In this document: piece by piece, positions 7,450-10,213 of the stretch
Position numbering within the stretch: the first letter of the stretch is position 1
Layout: each line of letters opens with the position of its first letter
Assembly: GCA_002780675.1 (NCBI GenBank)
Contig: PEUR01000058.1
Span: 7,386 to 17,598 of the forward strand
Length of the DNA stretch: 10,213 nt
From: Gallionellales bacterium CG03_land_8_20_14_0_80_55_15
GTDB taxonomy: Bacteria; Pseudomonadota; Gammaproteobacteria; Burkholderiales; Gallionellaceae
Direction: 5' to 3'
Translations under genes and position numbers: made by a program
Notes under the pieces: generated by a model
Seen by the model: only the letters and a program-made list of their open reading frames with translations
Told to the model about the DNA's origin: nothing
The model's database searches: none

Positions 7450-8280
7450 TTAGTTGTGCAACGCAAGACTAGCGGCTTGTTCCAATTGACCGGCACTCGG
7501 TATCGCGGCGGCAAGAAGCTCCCATTTCGCAGCCATCTGGCTACATGCTGTTTCCCCTAATCCGGACTTCATGTCTTCCAGGCTTGCGCCGTTTTCCACA
7601 GATGCCGCCATATACACCAGACAAATCAATGAATTAAATGTCGGCGACTGTTCCGGCTGTTGCCAGCCGCGAACCACCTGCTCGATTTCCTGCGGGAAAT
7701 TCCATAGACGGATAAGTTCGGCACCTATTTCGGCATGATCGAAACCCAGTTCGGCGCGCTCGAATTCGAGCAGACTCAAGCCGGAATCCGCATGGCGCTG
7801 CAATACTGCGGAAAACTGTTGCGGAATGCACAAATCCAGCAACAGCTGCCCGACTTCACAAAACAGACCAGACGTAAAAGCGAGTTGCTGCCCCTGCTGA
7901 AAATGTTTCGCCAGCGCCTTGGCAATTGTGGCGATGCGGAAACTGTGTTGCCAATAGGCCTGCCGGTCAAACAAACTGCCGCTGGCAATTGGAAAGACTT
8001 TCATCATTCCCGCCGACAACACCAAGGAACGCACCGTATCGAATCCCAGTACGACGACAGCCTCCTGAATAGAACTGACTTTGCGCGATAATCCGTAAAA
8101 CGATGAATTCGCCACGCGTAACACCTTGGCGCTCAGCCCTTGATCCTGAGTGATTTTATACGCCAGTGATGCCGTATCCAAGCCTGCATCCTGAAAGCTG
8201 GCAATCACTTCCTGCACCACCACAGGCAAAGTAGGGAGCTGGTGCAACCGGGACAGGATTTCTTGTCTGGCATCTGACAT
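7450..8280 (-). CDS. HDOD domain protein
   Basis: 276 residues, soluble. The HDOD domain (about 8-205) shows the family pattern: LPTLPVVVQEV near the N-terminus, then D-QGLSAKVLRVANSSFYG (about 46-63), an AVVVLGFDTVRSLVLS helix (about 74-89), and WQHSFRIATIAKALA (110-124). Where true HD hydrolases have the metal-binding HD pair, this protein has C141-E-V-G, so no hydrolase activity is expected, as is usual for HDOD proteins. About 70 C-terminal residues are not recognised. HDOD proteins often sit in two-component, c-di-GMP and motility loci as signalling or scaffold proteins. A longer in-frame reading from 8397 overlaps the preceding regulator by about 100 nt and lacks a ribosome site; ATG 8280 has AGGAGA 7 nt upstream and the conserved MSDARQEIL-type beginning. 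It is probably translationally coupled to the REC-PAS gene, whose stop lies 11 nt before it. Confidence 0.93.
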   Translation of the reverse strand: MSDARQEILSRLHQLPTLPVVVQEVIASFQDAGLDTASLAYKITQDQGLSAKVLRVANSSFYGLSRKVSSIQEAVVVLGFDTVRSLVLSAGMMKVFPIASGSLFDRQAYWQHSFRIATIAKALAKHFQQGQQLAFTSGLFCEVGQLLLDLCIPQQFSAVLQRHADSGLSLLEFERAELGFDHAEIGAELIRLWNFPQEIEQVVRGWQQPEQSPTFNSLICLVYMAASVENGASLEDMKSGLGETACSQMAAKWELLAAAIPSAGQLEQAASLALHN

Positions 8281-8287
8281 CGCGGGT

Positions 8288-8293
8288 TCTCCT
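8288..8293 (-). promoter_or_regulatory. Ribosome binding site of the HDOD gene, overlapping the upstream stop codon
   Basis: AGGAGA lies 7 nt before the ATG at 8280 and shares bases with the TAG stop (8294-8292) of the REC-PAS gene. This arrangement favours translational coupling and settles the HDOD start. Confidence 0.8.
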
Positions 8294-9149
8294 ATAGGTC
8301 GCACGCATGACTTCCGGCAAGCCGCTCGGAGCAGGGCTGCGTGTCCATAACCAGCAGGATGCCGCGTGACCTTGAAAATTCTCCCAGCAAACGACACCAG
8401 CAGCGCACATCGCGACCCGCCACAGAAAATACTTTTGCATCTTCATCCCGCTGATGCAGCCCCGACCACAGCCATGCCAGCAAATCAGCAGGAAGAACCG
8501 TGCCTGCCGTTTCGCCCAACAAGGAATACCCTGCCCCATCTGCCGAAAAAATTTGCTGCGCCATCCGATTGGCAACGACAATCATACCGTCCCGGTCTAT
8601 GCCGATGGCCGCCAGCGGCATCACCTCCAGCATCTCCTGTGATACGCGGAGCACTTCCAGGTTATGCACAACCTCAAGGGTCTTGCGTTCCACGCGCTGT
8701 TCCAGCTCAAGATTGATGGAAGTCAACGCATCGTTTGCCAGGCTGAGTTCTTCGCTCAACCGCGCGTTCTCCATTTTCATTTCGTAGTGCTGGAAGGCTT
8801 CTTCCACATTGGCGCGCAACAGATCGTTTTCCCAGGGCTTGGTGAGAAATTTATAGACCGCGCCGCGATTGATGGCATCGGTTACCGAATTCAGTTCGGT
8901 ATAACCGCTCAACACGATACGCACGGTATCCGGGTAAAGCGCCCTGACTTTGGTAAGAAACTCCGTTCCTGACATACCCGGCATACGCTGATCGGTAATA
9001 ATCACGCCGACCTGATGCTGCGCCAGTACCGCCAATCCCTGCGGTCCGCTATTGGCGCGCAGAATGTTGTAGCCGTCGGATCGCAACAGACGCGCTAGCG
9101 CAGCACCAACATGCTCTTCATCGTCAACCAAAAGTATCGTGCGTTCCAT
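8292..9149 (-). CDS. Response regulator, REC-coiled coil-PAS, no DNA-binding or enzymatic output
   Basis: 285 residues, cytoplasmic. The receiver (about 1-120) has D9/D10, phosphoacceptor D53 in the ITDQRMPGMSG segment, S81 and K104 in the FLTKPW motif. A coiled coil follows (about 122-172), then a PAS-like domain (about 172-270), and the protein ends without HTH, GGDEF, EAL or HD domain. The output is therefore probably a protein contact or a PAS-sensed input that modifies another protein. Its receiver is closely similar to that of the HD-GYP regulator downstream: over the segment from before the phosphoacceptor to past the KPW motif about half of 62 aligned residues are identical. This suggests both may be phosphorylated by the same kinase. 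ATG 9149 has GAGG 5 nt upstream. It begins 44 nt after motB, consistent with cotranscription. Confidence 0.93.
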   Translation of the reverse strand: MERTILLVDDEEHVGAALARLLRSDGYNILRANSGPQGLAVLAQHQVGVIITDQRMPGMSGTEFLTKVRALYPDTVRIVLSGYTELNSVTDAINRGAVYKFLTKPWENDLLRANVEEAFQHYEMKMENARLSEELSLANDALTSINLELEQRVERKTLEVVHNLEVLRVSQEMLEVMPLAAIGIDRDGMIVVANRMAQQIFSADGAGYSLLGETAGTVLPADLLAWLWSGLHQRDEDAKVFSVAGRDVRCWCRLLGEFSRSRGILLVMDTQPCSERLAGSHACDL

Positions 9150-9154
9150 CGTAG

Positions 9155-9158
9155 CCTC
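9155..9158 (-). promoter_or_regulatory. Ribosome binding site of the REC-PAS gene
   Basis: GAGG on the minus strand with 5 nt before the ATG at 9149. Its first base falls in the downstream arm of the inverted repeat described for 9158-9193. Confidence 0.7.
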
Positions 9159-9193
9159 GTCAAATGCTGGAGAATTGCTGCGCGTGTTTGACG
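9158..9193 (-). repeat. Inverted repeat filling the motB/REC-PAS spacer
   Basis: CGTCAAA and TTTGACG form a perfect 7-bp inverted repeat around a 22-nt loop. One arm touches the motB stop codon and the other runs into the GAGG of the next gene. If it folds in mRNA it could dampen initiation of the REC-PAS gene until ribosomes leaving motB open it. The long loop makes folding weak, no T-run follows, and chance is possible. Confidence 0.3.
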
Positions 9194-10159
9194 TTAATGC
9201 CTGAGGCGGATAGCAGGTAATTTTGCGGCACCCTCTTGTATGGATTGCTTGATGTCCTGCTCATCATCTTCGGCATCCACCCCAACCACGCCACCATCGT
9301 GACCGGCCGCCTCTTCTGCTTTTTTATTCATAATAATCAAGCTGATGCGACGATTTGAAGGATCCAGAGGCTGTTCCTTGTCAAACAATACGGCAGAAGA
9401 CAACCCCACCACGCGGACAATTTTGTCGTCCGCCATGCCACCTGCAATCAGCTCCCGGCGCGAAGCATTGGCGCGATCCGCCGACAGTTCCCAGTTGCTG
9501 TAACCCTTGTTACCCCCGCCATATAAAGCCGCATCGGTATGGCCGGAAATGCTGACTTTATTGGGCACATCGTTGAGCGTCTGACCGATGGCATGCAAAA
9601 TCTCTCTGGTATACGGCTCAAGTTGCGCGCGACCACTCTGGAACATCGGGCGGTTCTGCTCGTCCACGATTTGTATGCGCAAGCCTTCGGTAGTGATGTC
9701 GAGCAGAATTTGATTCTTGAACTGCTTGAGCTGCGCATTGTTTTCGATGGCTTTTTCGATACTGGATTTCAGATCCTTGAGCTTCTCGGCCTCGGCGCGC
9801 TTAAATTCCTGCTGCGCCGCTTTCAGGTTGATGATCCGCTTCTCGGTGGGCAGGTCGCCGGATTTGACCTGGCCTTCGCTGCGCGTCAAATCCTTGCCGC
9901 CACCCTTGAGAATACTGGAACTGTCACCGCTGCCAGAACCGCCAGCCAGCGCGACTTTCAAAGGCGTTTTGAAGTAATCAGAAATACCTTTCAGGTCCCC
10001 CTTTGAAGTCGAACCCAACAACCACATCAACAAAAAGAACGCCATCATCGCCGTCACAAAGTCGGCATAGGCAATCTTCCACGCACCACCATGCGCACCA
10101 GCCGCCACCTTCTTGATGCGCTTGATAACGATGGGTCGTTTGCTTAAGTCCTCAGCCAT
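9194..10159 (-). CDS. motB: Flagellar motor stator protein MotB
   Basis: 321 residues. MotB forms the ion-conducting stator with MotA in the inner membrane and anchors it to peptidoglycan. A basic N-terminus (KRIKK) precedes the single membrane helix (about 29-49), which carries D33 in the motif AYADFVTAMMAFFLLMWL, the conserved ion-carrying Asp (D32 in E. coli). The ISDYFKTPL region (about 59-67) corresponds to the plug. A Gly/Ser-rich and then charged helical linker (about 73-150) leads to the OmpA-like peptidoglycan-binding domain (about 158-280) with SISGHTDA and NWELSADRANASRREL. The last 40 residues are acidic and low in complexity. Length fits betaproteobacterial MotB. The partner motA is expected beyond the right edge. 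No convincing Shine-Dalgarno is seen before ATG 10159: the 15 preceding bases are A/T/C-rich and lie beside a heptamer repeat. Proton rather than sodium coupling is likely but not proven here. Confidence 0.97.
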   Translation of the reverse strand: MAEDLSKRPIVIKRIKKVAAGAHGGAWKIAYADFVTAMMAFFLLMWLLGSTSKGDLKGISDYFKTPLKVALAGGSGSGDSSSILKGGGKDLTRSEGQVKSGDLPTEKRIINLKAAQQEFKRAEAEKLKDLKSSIEKAIENNAQLKQFKNQILLDITTEGLRIQIVDEQNRPMFQSGRAQLEPYTREILHAIGQTLNDVPNKVSISGHTDAALYGGGNKGYSNWELSADRANASRRELIAGGMADDKIVRVVGLSSAVLFDKEQPLDPSNRRISLIIMNKKAEEAAGHDGGVVGVDAEDDEQDIKQSIQEGAAKLPAIRLRH

Positions 10160-10174
10160 GATTTTTAGTAGTGC

Positions 10175-10213
10175 GTGGTTAGTGGTTAGTGGTTAGTGGT
10201 TAGTGGTTAGTGG
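10175..10213. repeat. Heptanucleotide tandem repeat (GTGGTTA)n upstream of motB
   Basis: Five perfect copies of GTGGTTA (TAACCAC on the motB-sense strand) span 10175-10209, and the next four bases begin a sixth copy at the window edge. The copies are identical. The array ends 15 nt before the motB start codon, probably in the motA-motB spacer. Since 7 is not a multiple of 3 and each sense-strand copy contains TAA, an array of three or more copies puts a stop in every frame, so it cannot be part of a coding link between motA and motB. Confidence 0.95.

Noticed and set aside
8281..8397. Extended N-terminus of the HDOD protein starting at 8397
   Set aside because: It overlaps the PAS regulator by about 100 nt, has no ribosome site, and the added 39 residues are basic and unlike the family. 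ATG 8280 has AGGAGA.
10175..10213. Heptamer array as a CRISPR array
   Set aside because: Repeats are 7 bp and directly adjoining with no spacers, so this is a simple tandem repeat.

Overview
This window looks like a chromosomal motility and second-messenger signalling locus of a Gram-negative betaproteobacterium. A Nitrosomonadales / Gallionellaceae-like origin is a guess from the style of the proteins (betaproteobacterial MotB, multi-PAS GGDEF-EAL protein, heme-type chemoreceptor) and the moderate GC content; no marker gene fixes the taxon. All seven genes lie on the minus strand and are tightly packed. There are no RNA genes, insertion sequences, CRISPR arrays or phage genes. No gene-free stretch exceeds 300 bases; the longest are 1433-1590 and 5878-6019.

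Layout in the direction of transcription (right to left): a 7-bp tandem repeat (10175-10213, running off the edge) sits directly upstream of motB (9194-10159). Next come a REC-PAS response regulator (8292-9149), an HDOD protein (7450-8280), a soluble GAF histidine kinase (6020-7435), a REC-coiled coil-HD-GYP response regulator whose HD-GYP metal site is degraded (4546-5877), and a membrane HAMP-PAS-PAS-PAS-GGDEF-EAL protein with both c-di-GMP domains apparently intact (1591-4500). Last is a methyl-accepting chemotaxis protein whose periplasmic domain carries a heme c motif, CxxCH (1-1432, cut by the left edge).

Five of the six junctions are short (about 11 to 142 nt), which fits one motB-led operon up to the GGDEF-EAL gene. 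The chemoreceptor has its own upstream region, with a near-consensus flagellar sigma-28 (FliA) promoter at 1482-1508.

Inferred cooperation: the stator protein MotB drives rotation. The cytoplasmic kinase probably phosphorylates one or both neighbouring response regulators, which share a closely similar receiver type. HDOD and degenerate HD-GYP domains act as non-catalytic signalling or binding modules. The GGDEF-EAL protein adjusts c-di-GMP, which commonly controls swimming versus attachment. The heme chemoreceptor would feed a redox or gas signal into the chemotaxis array. The most notable features are the heme-c chemoreceptor with its sigma-28 promoter, the eroded HD-GYP site, and the heptamer repeat placed where motB should have a ribosome binding site.
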